Shown here: positions 1-11,760 of the stretch, one piece after another
How positions within the stretch are numbered: position 1 is the stretch's first letter
How the letters are laid out: each line of letters begins with the position of its first letter
Assembly: GCF_048564905.1 (NCBI RefSeq)
Contig: NC_132996.1
Span: 4,960,001-5,024,000, forward strand
Length of the DNA: 64,000 nucleotides
DNA from: Vicugna pacos
Lineage: Eukaryota; Chordata; Mammalia; Artiodactyla; Camelidae
Reading direction: 5' to 3'
Notes under the pieces: model-generated
The model's database searches: none
Seen by the model: the letters and a program-made list of their open reading frames with translations, nothing else
What the model was told of the DNA's origin: nothing
Position numbers and translations under genes: made by a program

Positions 1-839
1 GTTCTGTTTGTGGTTGCTCCTGCTGCCAAGGTGAAAACCTTTGTTCTGTCTCCAGTCCAATTCCAAATTTTCTGCATAGTCTGCTTCACATAAACCCCTT
101 GTGAGTGGGTCTTTTTTTTTATTTTAATAGAAATTAATGAAAGGCTTGAATTTTGTATTTTGGTTCAATGTGATGCAGAGCAAAGCCAGGACAAGTGAAA
201 TTTTGGGGTGATACTTAAGCTCTCCTAGTTCATAGGAAGCAGAAGCTCATAGGCATGGGAGACCAGGAGGCTATGAGCACTTTGAGAATTTCCAGATTTT
301 TTTGAGGAGCAGAGGTTGAAATTGTCTCACTAAATGGTCATTTGTGGAAAGTGGATCCAAATCTTACAGGTCAGGAGAGACAGTTAACACTGAGATATGC
401 GTGGACTCAATCTTTTACATTCTAACAGTCCACTTCCCACCACTCCTACCACCCATTACAAGAACTTCCTAATTCACACATATAGAAATAATGACTGAAA
501 ATGAATCACCTTCTACTTTCCCAGAGCAATGAGAGATCTAAAGGTCACGTGGCCATGTGCTGGACAAGATTTCTGCCTTGTCTCTGCAGATTCACTCTGA
601 GAACTTGAGCACCTACCAAACCTCTCTGGTCATCAGCTTCCACATCTGTTGAAAGTGGAGTTTGAGGTCTTCAGTGTATCTCAGTGCCTGACTAACTCTT
701 TAAGTTCCTCGATTTGAGTTCAAGCTTTTACAAAGATGCAACCTTTGACTGCAGGAACTTTGAAGACTAGGTCAGCTTTTATTTGTATTATTCTAATAAG
801 AATGCTTTTTGTCCTCTTATTCGCCATTCTAACAGTTTC
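1..839. other. Anonymous non-coding sequence
   Basis: No exon, RNA gene or known repeat is recognised. Base composition is ordinary AT-rich mammalian DNA and open frames are short. A short T run lies near 111-120. Confidence 0.5.
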
Positions 840-1085
840 ATCAAAAGCTTTCTAATGCTCCAGTCAATACTGACTCCCACTGGCTAGTCTCTCATGGCAT
901 CCTGTACATCTGTCACTTTTGTGTCAAGCACTTATCACATATAGTTTTAGCATGCTTCCATAGAATGAGCTCCTTAAAACAGAGCATTAAACTGTCATCT
1001 CTGTAACCTCAACATTTAGCATGACACCTGAATGTGATAATTGCTTAATAAGTGCTTGTTGAATGAATCAGTGAGTAAATGAATG
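840..1085 (+). mobile_element. LINE L2, 3' end fragment
   Basis: The segment carries the L2 tail pattern: a block like 'gagctccttaaaacagagc', then 'agcatgacacctgaatg', then the end signature 'aagtgcttgttgaatgaat'. In the L2 consensus these are the 'gagctccatgagggcag', 'tgcctggcacatag' and 'tatttgttgaatgaatgaa' blocks. The divergence fits an element older than the placental radiation. It is non-coding here. Confidence 0.7.
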
Positions 1086-1479
1086 ACTACCTTCTGCCCG
1101 CTCTAGCTCCTAACACACTTTGGTGATGATGCAAGTTAATTAAGTTTATAATGGACTGTCTTGTTTAAGACCTTCCAGAATTGTTTAAAGGCATTAGAGA
1201 GGTAGTCCTGGCTTGGGTGAGTCTTTTCATCAGTAGATTGCAACCTTGTAGAACTCCTGGTTTCAAGCATTTTCAAATGCTAGTACTTAGAGTTTCAATT
1301 ACCTACTATCTTTTAATTCCTAAACTACAGATAGACCAGAGAAGATGCTTTAATCTGAAATTCCCTCTCTGTTTCAAGACACACTGGAGGAAAGCAGTGA
1401 CTGGCTTTGACTCACACAGGATTATCAGTGTGTCGACTGAGACAAAACGCACCACCTAAAAGCTGAGGCTTATGTTTTA

Positions 1480-1916
1480 TTTGGTGGACTTCCTGAGGAC
1501 TCGAGGAATAAAAGACAGATTAACATGAGAAAAACAGAAGTTTGTTAACATGTCCACCTCACGTATACGTGGGAGATACCCAGCAAAAAAAGAGTAACTC
1601 CTCGAGGTGGCTTATAATTCAGGATTAAATGCCATCTTAATAGAGAAAGAGGAGAGCGGGGATAGCCTTCTTAGGAGAGAAGAATGATTGTTAGGAAAGG
1701 TGAATGGGTCCTAGAAGACTAGACAGGAGCATGGGGGTGTGGTCTAATCTCCCCTCCTGTGATGAGTCAACGGCCTCCGGCTGGTGAAACTCCTGGGGAA
1801 CAGATTCTAGGCGGATAAGTGACTTCAGCATTCGCCGTTTTTCAAGTGCTTATAGCTCAAAAAATCAATACACAAAAGCAGCCTGTGTTAGGGTGCTATA
1901 TTCTGCTCCCCTTCAA
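1480..1916 (+). mobile_element. Probable old LTR-like interspersed repeat, family not settled
   Basis: The stretch from 'aggaataaaagacag' through 'gtgggagatacccag' and 'gaggtggcttataattcag' to 'ctgctccccttca' has the look of an ERVL-type or MaLR-type LTR, and a MIR begins directly after it. I cannot name the family and see no clear flanking duplication. Another class of medium-old repeat is possible. Confidence 0.35.
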
Positions 1917-1920
1917 GATC

Positions 1921-2172
1921 AAGGACTCTGATTTTAAACACAGACAGACCTGGGTTTGAATTCTAATTCTGACACTCACTAGCTGTATGGTGAGCCCCTG
2001 AACAAGTTACTGAAGAGGACTTGAAAGTCTCAGTTTCTTTCTCTGCAAAATAAGGGTGATAATAGTGTTTATTTCATAGAACTGCCGTGAGAATTCAATG
2101 TGTGAAATTGTGTAAAGTACTTAACACAGTGCTTGGCACATATTTGTGCTCGGTAAGCATTTGTAATTTTTA
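1921..2172 (+). mobile_element. MIR SINE, nearly full length
   Basis: The MIR consensus can be followed block by block: 'acctgggtttgaattc' (B-box region), 'ctcactagctgtatggtga', the core with 'caagttactgaag' and 'ctcagtttctttctctg', then 'ataagggtgataatag', 'cagtgcttggcacatat' and a 'ggtaagcatttg' tail. Divergence is typical of this very old tRNA-derived SINE. Confidence 0.9.
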
Positions 2173-3018
2173 TTATTTTTATAACTTAGATGACTATACA
2201 ACTTGCAGTGAAGTAGAAAAATAGCTGAGGAAAGAAGATACATGGTTAAGCAAAACATTATTCTGGATATTCATTTTGGCTCTGGCTCTATTTAATTTTC
2301 TCCCCTGTGTCCCTTATCAAGGCGTTGGTAGGCTTAGAGAATCTATTTTAAAATCCCCCCTATTCCCTTAATAGAATCCCAACCATAAGCAATGTACAAA
2401 TTAAGTCACCAATTTAAGAGACAAGAACAGCATCCTTAAGATGAAAAGAGTTGAAATTCTCCTGGCATCAACTTGCATCTGTCACCCAGTAGCTTCGATC
2501 ACCATAGCCTACTTCCCCCTGCCTCGGGATTTTTATTAATATTTCATCATTGTATCATTTTTCCTCTATGTATGTGACATTTAATTTTTTAAGAGGGAAA
2601 TGCAATCCAGTAGGTGTATTCTTTTCTCATAAAACTTATCTTCAATTTTATAAAAGTATATATTACAGCTAGTACAGTACAGCTAGAATGTACTCAGACA
2701 TTGTGGGAGAAGAAAGCTTTTTTGTTCTTCCCTTTAGTTTCTTTGGTTGCTCTAATAATCAATTTAATAATTAATAATTTAATAATAAATTAATGAATTT
2801 AATTCTGTTTGTATGGGAGTCCCATAAAGACACAAAGACTTCAAAGCAATCAGGCAATTAAGGCTTATATGCCATCCTGAGCTAAGGAAAAAGAAATTAG
2901 GGATCTGGATCTTTGAAGGAGAGGAAGACAAGTCACAGGAAGATGAGAAGAGCAAATGTCTGGTAAACATGTTTGCCACGCCATGCAGATCAGCCTTTCT
3001 GATGTAAAATTTATCTCT
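2173..3018. other. Anonymous AT-rich sequence
   Basis: No gene or named repeat is recognised. Positions about 2752-2803 are a simple AT-rich tract built from 'aataatt' and 'taataa' words. Open frames seen on both strands near 2780-3060 run into the LTR that follows and look like chance. Confidence 0.5.
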
Positions 3019-3600
3019 GTTACCAAATTCAGGTGTGGCTGCTTGCCACTGGGAAGCCAATACTCAAGAGACAAAAGTTGGTTGGAAAGGATTATTTGGG
3101 AGGCCTGCAACCTGGGGAGAAGGTGGACTCGAATCCAAATGCCAACTCCAAAGATTCTGCTCAACCGTGAATGTTTTTCAAGGGAGACTCATTTGGGGAG
3201 GGGGTCAGACTCTCTCCTGATTGGCTGGTGGTGAGGCAACAGAGTGATGTTCCAGGAATTTTGTGCTCAGCCTGAAGGTACCGTCTTCCGCCTGGGTGGG
3301 GGCCTTAGTTCCTAGAGAAATACTCAAAGATATTTTTATGTATATTTCTCGAGGAGAATCCAGGACACTGCCCCATGACTACACTATTGTTTCTTGACTG
3401 TTCCACCTTTGTTTCTGCATTCCCTCCCTTCCCTGATAAGCAACTGTTTGACACTGCCTTTTGGAACACAGGGAAAGTCAAGGAGGCTGAATGAAGCCTG
3501 TTTTCTACAAACAAGAAATGAAGGACCTGAAAAGAATTTGGAAAGGATTTGTACTCCAGGAGGGAGCCACTGGTGATAATTTCATCTGGTTTCATCTGGT
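3019..3600 (-). mobile_element. Solo-LTR fossil, ERV family III of this window (first copy)
   Basis: Read on the minus strand, the element ends at 3019 with '...ttggtaaca', the CA end expected of an LTR. Its U5-side text matches the copy at 23800-24350 ('tgttaccaaa.tcagg', 'ggggagaaggtgga', 'caaagat.ctgctca'). Its distal part matches the copy at 8479-9120 ('caaacaagaa'). The 5' limit near 3600 is approximate. No internal viral region is seen beside it. The divergence among the three copies suggests an insertion tens of millions of years old. Confidence 0.6.
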
Positions 3601-3789
3601 GATAATTTTTTCCTGGTACAGATCTCCAATACAAATTCTTTTAGGCAGTTAGGGGAGAGGCAAACGGCTTTTCCTGAGTCTGCTGGGTCTTAATTGCCTT
3701 CATCTCAAAACAATCCACATGTAAAAGTGGTCCATTTGGGGGGACATATTTTGCTCTTTCTCAACATCATCCAGTCTAAATAATTCCTT

Positions 3790-3880
3790 TTTTGCAGGAA
3801 GAACTGAGGCTCACAGAAGCTAAGTCCAGTGTCACACAGATTTGTAAAACATGTTGGTGGGCTGAATGAATAAATGCTTA
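3790..3880 (-). mobile_element. MIR fragment
   Basis: Reverse-MIR words are present: 'ggaagaactgaggctcacag' followed by 'gtgtcacacagatttgtaa'. These match the consensus 'gaggaaactgaggcacagag...ggtcacacagctagtaa'. Only the core remains. Confidence 0.5.
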
Positions 3881-5139
3881 AGTTAAATTCATATTCTCTG
3901 TCTTTGTAACCAATCTTCTTTCTAATACTTTAACAATAACAAATATGTTAAACAATAAGTTAGATAATTCTGTAGCCAGTGTTTCTAAAGGGCACTTACA
4001 CCTTTACCCATGAACACCTCTTTAACTTTAATCATAGGTGACAGATCAAGATGCATAGAAAGAAGTGAAGCCTCATTTTAGCTTAGCTCTATTTAATTTT
4101 CTCCTCTGTCTCATGATCAAAGCTTTGGTCGGTTTAGATAATCTATGAAAAAAATCCCTTTGCCTTGACCTTGGATCTGTGAGAGTACTCAGAAAGACAT
4201 TGAATTTTGAAGGTTGCCACCGGTTACTTTATTCAAGACTCTGAGTTGAATAAGTCATCTGTCCTTAACACTTGTTTCTCAGGAATCTTTTAAAATATTT
4301 GAGACCTTCTTTGAATTGAATTCCAAAGGTTCATGAATGTATTTGAAGCTTCATGGCTTTTATCTTAAAGCATGTGTTAAAAAAATGAACATTCTCCCTG
4401 GGATGGAGCGTCAGTTAAAACATCAGGGTGAAACTGACATAGTCACTCTGTCCCCTAACTTTTCAGCATGTTTCTTGCATCCTTTCCTACCCATCATTAC
4501 CTCTCTGTCCTTCAGTACTGAGTGGAAGGCTTTTCCTGACTATGCAGCTCTATCACTCCCAACACTTGATGGAATTTGTGGAATTCTAAGCATGCTGTCA
4601 TTAGCACCCAAATACAGGAGAGGAAATGATCATTTCAATCAGCAATTGAAATTAGTTCCTGACCCTGAGCATAAGGAAGAAAGGGATTTGCAGACTATTA
4701 GGCTTCCTGTGGTAGTTTAGTGATGGGCTGGTATGGAGTTTCTACATTCTTCTGTAATTCATGGTGCAAATGTATGGTGACTGTGTTCTACCTGGGATCA
4801 GGAAATTCCTTCGCCTGGGTTTACAAGGAGGGTTGCTTCCAATGGTGATGCCTGACTAAGTCTTATTGAATTAATAAGATGAATAAGTCTCAATGCCCTA
4901 AAAATTCTAATACTCCAACACCACGTACAGTCGTGCTATAACCCACCAGGCCTGTAGGCTTGGTCTTTATTCTGCATTGGCCTTCAGTCCCTACTGCTAC
5001 CCCAGGCTGCAGACAGACGTGTGTACCTAACTGCTCCCTGAGTTGGGTGTCTCCCAGCAAAGACCATATCAAATTATTTATTAATTTTAAAATATAGGCT
5101 CCTTCCCTTCCAGAAAACAATTATGTATCCAACTTTAAA
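3881..5139. other. Anonymous non-coding sequence
   Basis: No exon or named repeat is recognised. A 127-codon frame at 4337-4720 on the plus strand has no domain or motif I know and no splice or promoter context, so it is treated as chance. Confidence 0.5.
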
Positions 5140-5350
5140 CTCATTCCTCAAACTCTGCTCCATCTTCTCCATCCTGTGTCTTTATGAGCAGTTACATCAT
5201 TCACCCGTAGTAATCATGCTCTCTCTCTCCTCACTCTCCTCATTCAATCTGCTGTAAATCTCTAAGGTATACATTCTGAGTTTCTGTTGCATCTGCCTCT
5301 CCTGTCCATCCTCATCCCTTGAATCTTGTTCACGGATGTCCCAGCTTTCT
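5140..5350 (+). mobile_element. LINE L2, ORF2-derived fragment
   Basis: The text 'ctgctccatcttctccatcctg', the run of TC words near 5220-5240 and 'cattcaatctgctgtaaatc' follow the L2 ORF2 segment that reads 'ctgctcctcctccagtc...ctctttctctcac...aatccatcagcaaatcc'. The fragment is very degraded and is not coding. Confidence 0.5.
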
Positions 5351-6785
5351 CCTGAACTGTATCAACTGCTACATGATTGTTCCATCTTTTCCTATTTTTA
5401 TCGTATAATTTCACATTGCTGATTTTTTGAATGTTTACTTTTTGCTAAATTCTGGAAATGTATTTGCATAGTTAAACCAATAAAATCTGTAAGAAAATTT
5501 GTTGTAATAACCTGTATTAACCACATGGCTTAATAGGATTGAGAATTTGGAGTGTCTACATTAACATTACTATTCGAGGAAATCCTCAAGCAGGAAGGTA
5601 AAGTTGGAAAAATGTTATTATTTGTCTGAGAAACTTCCTTACAATCTATTTGCTTGAACAACAGACTGCGCAACCAGCCCCTCTCCAGATAATAGACTGC
5701 TAACCAAGCTTCATGAGCCTTTGTGATACAATAAATATCATTTCTGACCCCCAGTTCCTGGCAAAGAGCTCCCAAAACCCTTGGCATTTCCTGGGTGATA
5801 GTGTTATTCATAATGAGACCCTTTCAACTGCACTTGGGTTTATGCTAATGAGGTTGTGGAGAGCCCTAAATAGCTTCAGGATGAGGGCTGGTCACAAGAG
5901 GAACCAACCACACAGCTCTATCCCCAGGCCACTAAGGAGGAAGAAGAGATTGGAAATAGAGCTCAGCCACCTGGCCAAAATGCAGTCAGCCATATCGACA
6001 TCATGAAACTCCATGCAAAAACCCAGGCACAGTGAGGTTAAGAGAAATTCCTGGTTGGTAAACATATTGATGTGCTGGGAGGGTGGCGGGTCCAGGAGAC
6101 TCTGTCCCCCTCCCCCAGAACTTACCCCCTGTATCTCTTCATCTGGCTGTTTATTCATATCCTTCATAAAAACTGGTCATCATAAGCAAGCACCTTTCTG
6201 CATTCTGTGGGCCACTCTAATGCAGCATCGAACCTGAGGGAGAGATGGGGAAACTCCCCAGTTTGCAGTCAGCCTGGAAGCACAAGTAGCCTGGGGACAC
6301 CTGAGGCTCGCAGCTGGTGTCTGAAGTGGGGGTGATCTGGTGCCCTTAACTTGCAGGGTCTCTGTGAACTCCAGGTAGTGTCAGGATTTAACCGAGTCAC
6401 AGGACACAGTGTCATGTGTTGCAGAACTGTTGTTGGAATAGCACACTCTTCTCCAATCAGTAGATTGTTGAACTGGGCAAATTACTCACTTGTCAAACAA
6501 CTCTTTGCTCATCAAGATGCACTTCGAGACCCTCCCCTCCCTAAGTCCACCAATCTGAAACTGTATTTTGAACTTTATCCAATCTCAGGTTCTGGTGTTG
6601 AAATACCAGTTTAACTCACCTTAAGAACCTTATAAATATCCTTGCTTGTCCATCCCCTTTGAAGACATCAGATAACTGCATCAAAGCGGTGTTCTTTCCC
6701 CTTGCTGTGGGTGATACACTTGGCTCTGCTTAACCAATGGGTTATTTTGATGGTGTTTTTAGGGAGTCAGCAGTCAAAAAATCTT
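5351..6785. other. Anonymous non-coding sequence
   Basis: No repeat family or exon is recognised in this 1.4 kb. Overlapping frames of 72-97 codons on both strands at 5530-6240 lack any known motif. Confidence 0.5.
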
Positions 6786-7180
6786 ATGAAAAAGAAATTA
6801 TTACTACCCTTATTTTTAAAGACATAAGAATTGAGATGAAATTTCTTTTTTTGAATTTTAATTTTATTTATTTTTTATTAATAGATTTAATTTTTTTAGA
6901 GCAGTTTCATGTTCACAGCAAAATTGAGCAGAAAATACAGAGAGTTCACACACAGCCCTCCCCACCCACACATGTATACTCCCCTACCCTCAGCATCCCT
7001 CATCAGTGTGGTGTATTTGGTACAATCAATGAACCAATATGGACACATTATTATCAACCAAAGTCCGTAGTTTACATACGTGTTCACTCTTGAGATGAAA
7101 TTTCTTTAGGAAACTTGCCCAAAGTCACATACTCACTAAATGATGAAGTCCCGCCTCGAACCCAGATTGATGTGGCTCCA
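6786..7180 (-). mobile_element. MIR SINE interrupted by an L1 tail
   Basis: The left piece (6786-6848) and right piece (7108-7180) join into one reverse MIR. The left has 'aaagacataagaattgagatg', and the right has 'ggaaacttgcccaaagtcac', 'actcactaaatgatgaag' and 'ctcgaacccag'. The L1 segment between them is flanked by a copied 18-bp stretch of the MIR. Confidence 0.75.
6849..7089 (-). mobile_element. L1M (L1MA/L1MB-type) 3' end, 5' truncated
   Basis: The segment starts with a T-rich tract (the poly-A tail of a minus-strand L1) and continues as the reverse of an L1M 3' UTR: 'agagcagtttcatgttcacag', 'acaatcaatgaaccaatatg', 'caaagtccgtagtttaca'. The copy at 30376-30890 has the same text. It is flanked by a perfect 18-bp direct repeat at 6831-6848 and 7090-7107, which is the target-site duplication. 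Confidence 0.85.
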
Positions 7181-8399
7181 AGTGTCAGTTTCTTAAAACT
7201 GTCCTTGCCACCCTTCTCAACGTGCCCTCTGCTCTCTGGCGGGGGGAACTGCCTGTTTTCTTACATCATGACTTCCAGCACTAAGAAAATCTCACCGTTT
7301 GGAGACGAGAGAGTCAGGAAAGAGGGTGGATGAGGGGGCAGCTGTCTGTAAGGATGGTGTGGGCAGGGATTCCCAGCTTTCTGGAAAGGGCCATCTGGTG
7401 ATAATTCACACAACTTGCTGCCAATTCATTTTCGAAAGGTAGATAAGGAGGATAAATCTTCAGCTTTTCCTAATTCTAACCCTCCCGAAGGAACCATTTA
7501 GTGAAATGGAAGCTTCAGGAGCTATTGTTTTTCATTAGTTTGTGGCTTTCTGAGGGCCCCGTTACTGTGGACATTGATAAGAGGTTTATCCTTGACATTC
7601 TGGGAAATATAAGCCATCTCCCTAATGGCTTAAGCTAATTCAAGTTGAATTTCTGTCACTTGCAAGCCTAAAGAGCCTTTAACTAATTCAGGAGATAACA
7701 GAAATCTTGAAAGAAATTGATGGCTGAGAAATTATTTTGTATTATTTTACAAGATAAAAGGAAATTATTCATTACCATTTTACTTCTGAATTGCCCACTA
7801 GACAAAAATGACCTTCAATTAACATGACACAGAAGTATTTAAAACTTGAGATAGTGAGGTGATGATAAGACAGCACCTTTATCTGGGGATAGAACTGTAG
7901 GTCCAGATAGAATGCATTTCAAGATCCTGAGAGTAACTGTAGACTTGTTTATTACTGCCATCCCCAGAAGCATCGTTTGAGCAATCCTGGAGCAAGCAGA
8001 AGAACCTTGGGCCCAGCCAAACTCTTACACTTGGCTGCAGGAAAGGAGTTTGCAGACATTTCACAGAAAAACTGGGCGTGTTCTTAGAGTCAGTGACTCT
8101 AAAAGGGGACTACATCTTAGGAGGGATTTGAAACTCTAAAATAGGTTGATTCCCTGTGCATTTCCCAAAGTATCCCAGTGGGGGGGGGGGGGTTGATGTT
8201 AAATTAGAACACGATTTCTACGCACAGATCGCCTTGTCCCCTTTGTTACATAATTTAATTACTGATCCAGGTGAAGTCATCAGGGCCAACATATCAAGTC
8301 TATAGATGACATATGATTGACATCTGTCAGCATCTCATAGGGCAGAATCAGGATTCAAACTGGCAAGTTAGTTTTAAGAGCTCTAATCAACAAGATGAC
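7181..8399. other. Anonymous non-coding sequence with a G13 run
   Basis: No gene or named repeat is recognised. A run of 13 G lies at 8180-8192. Otherwise composition is unremarkable. Confidence 0.5.
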
Positions 8400-9665
8400 G
8401 TTTAAAATCCATTGCCCACCACCACTGCCCTAAATTGTACCCACATCATCTCTCATTTGGATGACTGCAATCTCTGATTGCTACCAAATCAAACTCAGGT
8501 TTGCTTGCCTGATGCACATCAAAGCCAATCTACTGACACCAGCTTGTGTGAAGGAAATTACAGCATTTATTTGCAAGGTGCCAAGCAAGGAGGATGGGCA
8601 GCTAGTGCTGAAAAGTTCTGAACTCTCTAATGGCTCTGGGGCAAGGGTTCTAAAAGCAACATTCGGGGTGGGGTCAAAGAGTGTATGACCATCTTGTGGA
8701 CAGTCTTCTGACTGGTTTTTGGTCAGGTAGCAGGGTGACATCGGGGACTCTTAATCATCAGTCTTCTGGCTCCAACCAGTCTGGGGTTTATGTGCTTATG
8801 GTGAGCAGTTTCTATCCAGTGGGGTCCTGGTTCCTCTAAAACAACTCAAGGATATGTGTCAGATTGTTATCAGCAACTCTTGAGGAGGAACGTGGGGTCC
8901 TGTGACTCTGTTTCATGGCGAAACTGCTGTTCAAGCCAATATTACTTTCCCGGTTGGACCGCTTTCCTTTCTTTCTGTGTTTTCTGCTTCTCTACTTATT
9001 CATGGCTTGTGAATGCTCTTTGGAACTTGGGGAAGGCCGAGGAGACCAAAGTTTTTTCTGCAAACAAGAAGCAGGGTATGTGGAATGCTCTGTCACGGGG
9101 AAGGCCCTGTAGGGTCATGCTCAGTTTCAAAATCTCTCTCCACACTTACCCGTGGTCCATACTTACTTACTCTTCGGCAGAGCCAGAAAGTTCTTTGCAA
9201 AATGCAAATCTGATTATGCTTCTTTCATGCTTTCAAAACTTCCGCTGGGTCACCATTTCCTGCGAGATAAAATCTGAAGCCCATCTGCACAAGGCAGTTT
9301 AGTCTCACATATGACACTCCAGCTCTGTCCCAGTGACATCCTCCACAAGTCTCCTTCTGCTTATCAATGCCAGTAACTCCTCTGGCATCTCTCAGAGTCC
9401 ACATTGCTAACCCTGCAAGCCTCTGCACACATTGCTCCTGCACCTCGCAGTGTCCTCAGACCCTTCTTCACCTGGGAAACCCACTCATGCTCCCAGATGG
9501 GACTGGACGCCTCTGCCTGGTGACATTTCCTGGCTCCTTCAGCCTGTTAGCTGGCCATTCCTGCCACTCTGCTCCCACAGCACATTTTAGTCCATATTTT
9601 AATGCTCACCCATGTTATGTGCTTTCCTGCCTATGTCATGAGATCTTCCAGAACAGGGAGTAGAG
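8400..9665 (+). mobile_element. LINE L2 ORF2/3' part, interrupted by an LTR
   Basis: The left piece (8400-8478) reads 'ccacatcatctctcatttgg' then 'atgactgcaatc', matching the L2 text 'caccatcatctctcacctgg...attattgcaat'. The right piece (about 9130-9665) resumes with 'cagagccagaaagtt', 'tgcaaatctgattatg', 'cgctgggtcaccatttcc' and 'gcgagataaaatctgaag', then runs through the 'tgcacacattgctcctgc' and 'agatcttccagaacaggga' region of the L2 end. An ERV-type LTR separates the two pieces. Confidence 0.75.
8479..9120 (-). mobile_element. Solo-LTR fossil, ERV family III (second copy), inside an L2
   Basis: The plus-strand start 'tgctaccaaatcaaactcagg' aligns with the 'tgttaccaaa.tcagg' ends of the LTRs at 3019 and 23800. 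On the minus strand an 'aaataaatgctg' stretch near 8555-8570 is a plausible polyadenylation signal. The far end shares 'ctgcaaacaagaag' with the 3.0-kb copy. The 5' limit near 9120 is approximate. The L2 was therefore already present when this element arrived. Confidence 0.6.
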
Positions 9666-9671
9666 GGTTTT

Positions 9672-9850
9672 TGCATGACTCAGGAGTCAGACCACTCGGA
9701 TTTGATTTCTAAGTCTTTCATTTCCAAACAGTTAGACTTCAGTCAGGTTACCTCATCCTTCTTTGCCTCGATTACATCATTTGTAAAATGGGGATAACAA
9801 CAGTGTTTGATTCATAGGCGTTTTGTATGGATTCAATGAGCCAATACGCC
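9672..9850 (+). mobile_element. MIR SINE
   Basis: MIR blocks are visible in order: 'aggagtcagaccactcggat', 'ttacctcatccttctttgc', 'tcatttgtaaaatggggata', 'acaacagtgtttgattcata', ending with 'ggattcaatgagccaat'. Confidence 0.8.
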
Positions 9851-10264
9851 AAAAATGTTTGCTAGCGTGCCTTCAGAACTCTGTCTCACTCTCTGACCAA
9901 GGGCATCTTTGGATCTTTATTTGTGTTTTGGTGAAGACTAGGAGAGCCCCGCTGACAAACGGCCCTCAAGGTCCCACTGAGAGGGCGGAGCGGACGGGGG
10001 TGAGGTTACGCTCTACGACAGAAAACTCAGAGTGAAGACTGTGATACGTAACCTTGCCATGAATGAGTGGATAAAGTTGGTCAATCATCTCATGAGTGCA
10101 TGTATGGAGGAACGAACAAGGTGAAAAAGTTACGAATATGAAAAAGCCTGAAGACATAACTGACTCAACTTTCAGCACAAATAACAATGTAATACGCAAG
10201 CATCATTTCAAAATCATGACACTCGGAGTGTAGTGTGGGATCAGTTACTTTATTTTATGATAGA
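9851..10264. other. Anonymous non-coding sequence
   Basis: No gene, RNA or repeat family is recognised here. Confidence 0.45.
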
Positions 10265-10400
10265 AATATAAGCTCATGTTTATCGAGCACTTATTATATA
10301 GAGCAACATTGTAAATGCTCTCTATTAGTATCTCATTAAAGTTTCACAACCAAAGCAGGCTAGGCTCTTAGCCACTAGTTGCAATTCGAATTCAGGTGAA
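10265..10400 (-). mobile_element. MIR fragment
   Basis: Reverse MIR 3' text is present: 'gtttatcgagcacttattata', 'gtaaatgctctctattag', 'tctcattaaagtttcacaac'. It ends with 'gcaattcgaattcaggtg', near the B-box region. Confidence 0.6.
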
Positions 10401-10819
10401 TATATTCATTAAGAAATTTCAAGCGCTTCAGAAAGTGCCCAGCTATTAAAGATTTGGTGCCAGCCCCAAAAATGTGCAACCAAAAATCCTCAGGTTTTAA
10501 CAGTTAACACGACCTCCATAATGAAGCAATTTATCTCCAAAATGCTAGGGTCAAGTTGCTTGTATTCAGTATTCAGTTGTATCAGTATTCAGGTGTGCTT
10601 TGAATTTTCTGGTGGTCATTGTGCATGATAAAGAAGGAACGGGAGGTAAAGGGTGGGGAAGAGAGAGGGGAATGAGGAGAAGGATTAGTGGTCACAACAT
10701 AATTGTGTCCAAAGTGCTTCCTACCAGACACAATAATTCCAGTAAACTTCCTTTAAAGTTCTGTATTTTGTCTTTGGTTTTCTGAAGTGTGAATATGGTG
10801 GGTTTGTTTTTGTTTGATT
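10401..10819. other. Anonymous non-coding sequence
   Basis: A short local repetition of 'gtattcag' occurs at about 10561-10592. No gene or named repeat is seen. Confidence 0.45.
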
Positions 10820-11760
10820 GATTGGTTACTTGTGTGAGTGTTTATGTTTTGTTTTGGTTTTGGTCTTCCTCCTGAGCTTCCTGGATCTCTGTTTTGTTGT
10901 CTGTTTTTCTTTAATTTTGGAAAGTTCCTGGCCATTATTACTTCAAGTTCTTTCCTGTCTTGTTCTATCTTTTTTTCTCCTTCTAGTCCTACAAGTGCAT
11001 GTACGGCCCAACTTTTGATATTGCCCCACAGTTCTTGGGTGTCCTCTTTTTTCATTCTTTTTTTTTTTCCTCTTTGCATTTCAATTAGGGGGATTTCTTT
11101 TGACCTACCTTCAGCTAACGCTTTCCTCAGCAATGTCACGTCTACTAAAGAGCCCATGGAAGACATCCTTTGTTTGCGTTATGTGTTTCTGGCACCTACC
11201 ATTCCCTCTTGATTCTGAGCGTTTCCACCTCTCTTCTTATATTACTTATCTGTTCTTGAGTGTTGTCTACTTTTTCCATTAGAATCTTTAACATATTAAT
11301 CATAATTATTTTAAATTCAATACTTTAAATGCTCTGATCATTCTAGCATCTGTCATGTCTGATGCTTCTGATAAACCTGGTAATTACAGTCATATCTGAG
11401 TCTGGTTCTGATGATTGTTTTGTCCCCTTAGACTGCCTTTTCTGGCTTTTGGCAAGACTTGTAATTTTTTGTTGTAAGCCAGACATACTGTTTGTGCAAC
11501 AGGAACCAAGGAAAACATGCCTAGTGTGAGAATTTGTCTTACTCTCATGAGGAGTTGCTCTTTATTTGCTATTTGTTGTCACTACATGTATTAAAAGCCT
11601 TAAATCCCTCAAGTGTCCTGCTTTTTGCCTTCTCTCCTGGCTCCAGGGCTTCCCGGTGTACTCCACCCAGAGAGGATCTGTACCCCACAGTTCTTTCAGC
11701 TTTAATCCACTGTTTATTATTCTGGAGCCAACTTGGTGTGATGGTAAATTGTGTTTTTGA
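10820..11760 (-). mobile_element. Old L1M/HAL1-type LINE remnant
   Basis: On the plus strand this reads as the reverse of an old L1M/HAL1 3' region: 'tttttccattagaatcttta', 'acatattaatcataattatt', 'ttctagcatctgtcatg', 'catatctgagtctggttctg', 'gacttgtaattttttgttg', 'taagccagacata'. Several T-rich stretches (about 10970, 11055) explain the leucine/phenylalanine-rich open frames here, which are not genes. Confidence 0.65.

Noticed and set aside
8856-9302. 148-codon plus-strand open frame
   Set aside because: It crosses the LTR into L2 sequence, antisense to the LTR, with no recognisable protein.
10818-11212. Hydrophobic leucine/phenylalanine-rich frames that look like membrane proteins
   Set aside because: They come from T-rich sequence of an old L1M/HAL1 remnant read antisense.
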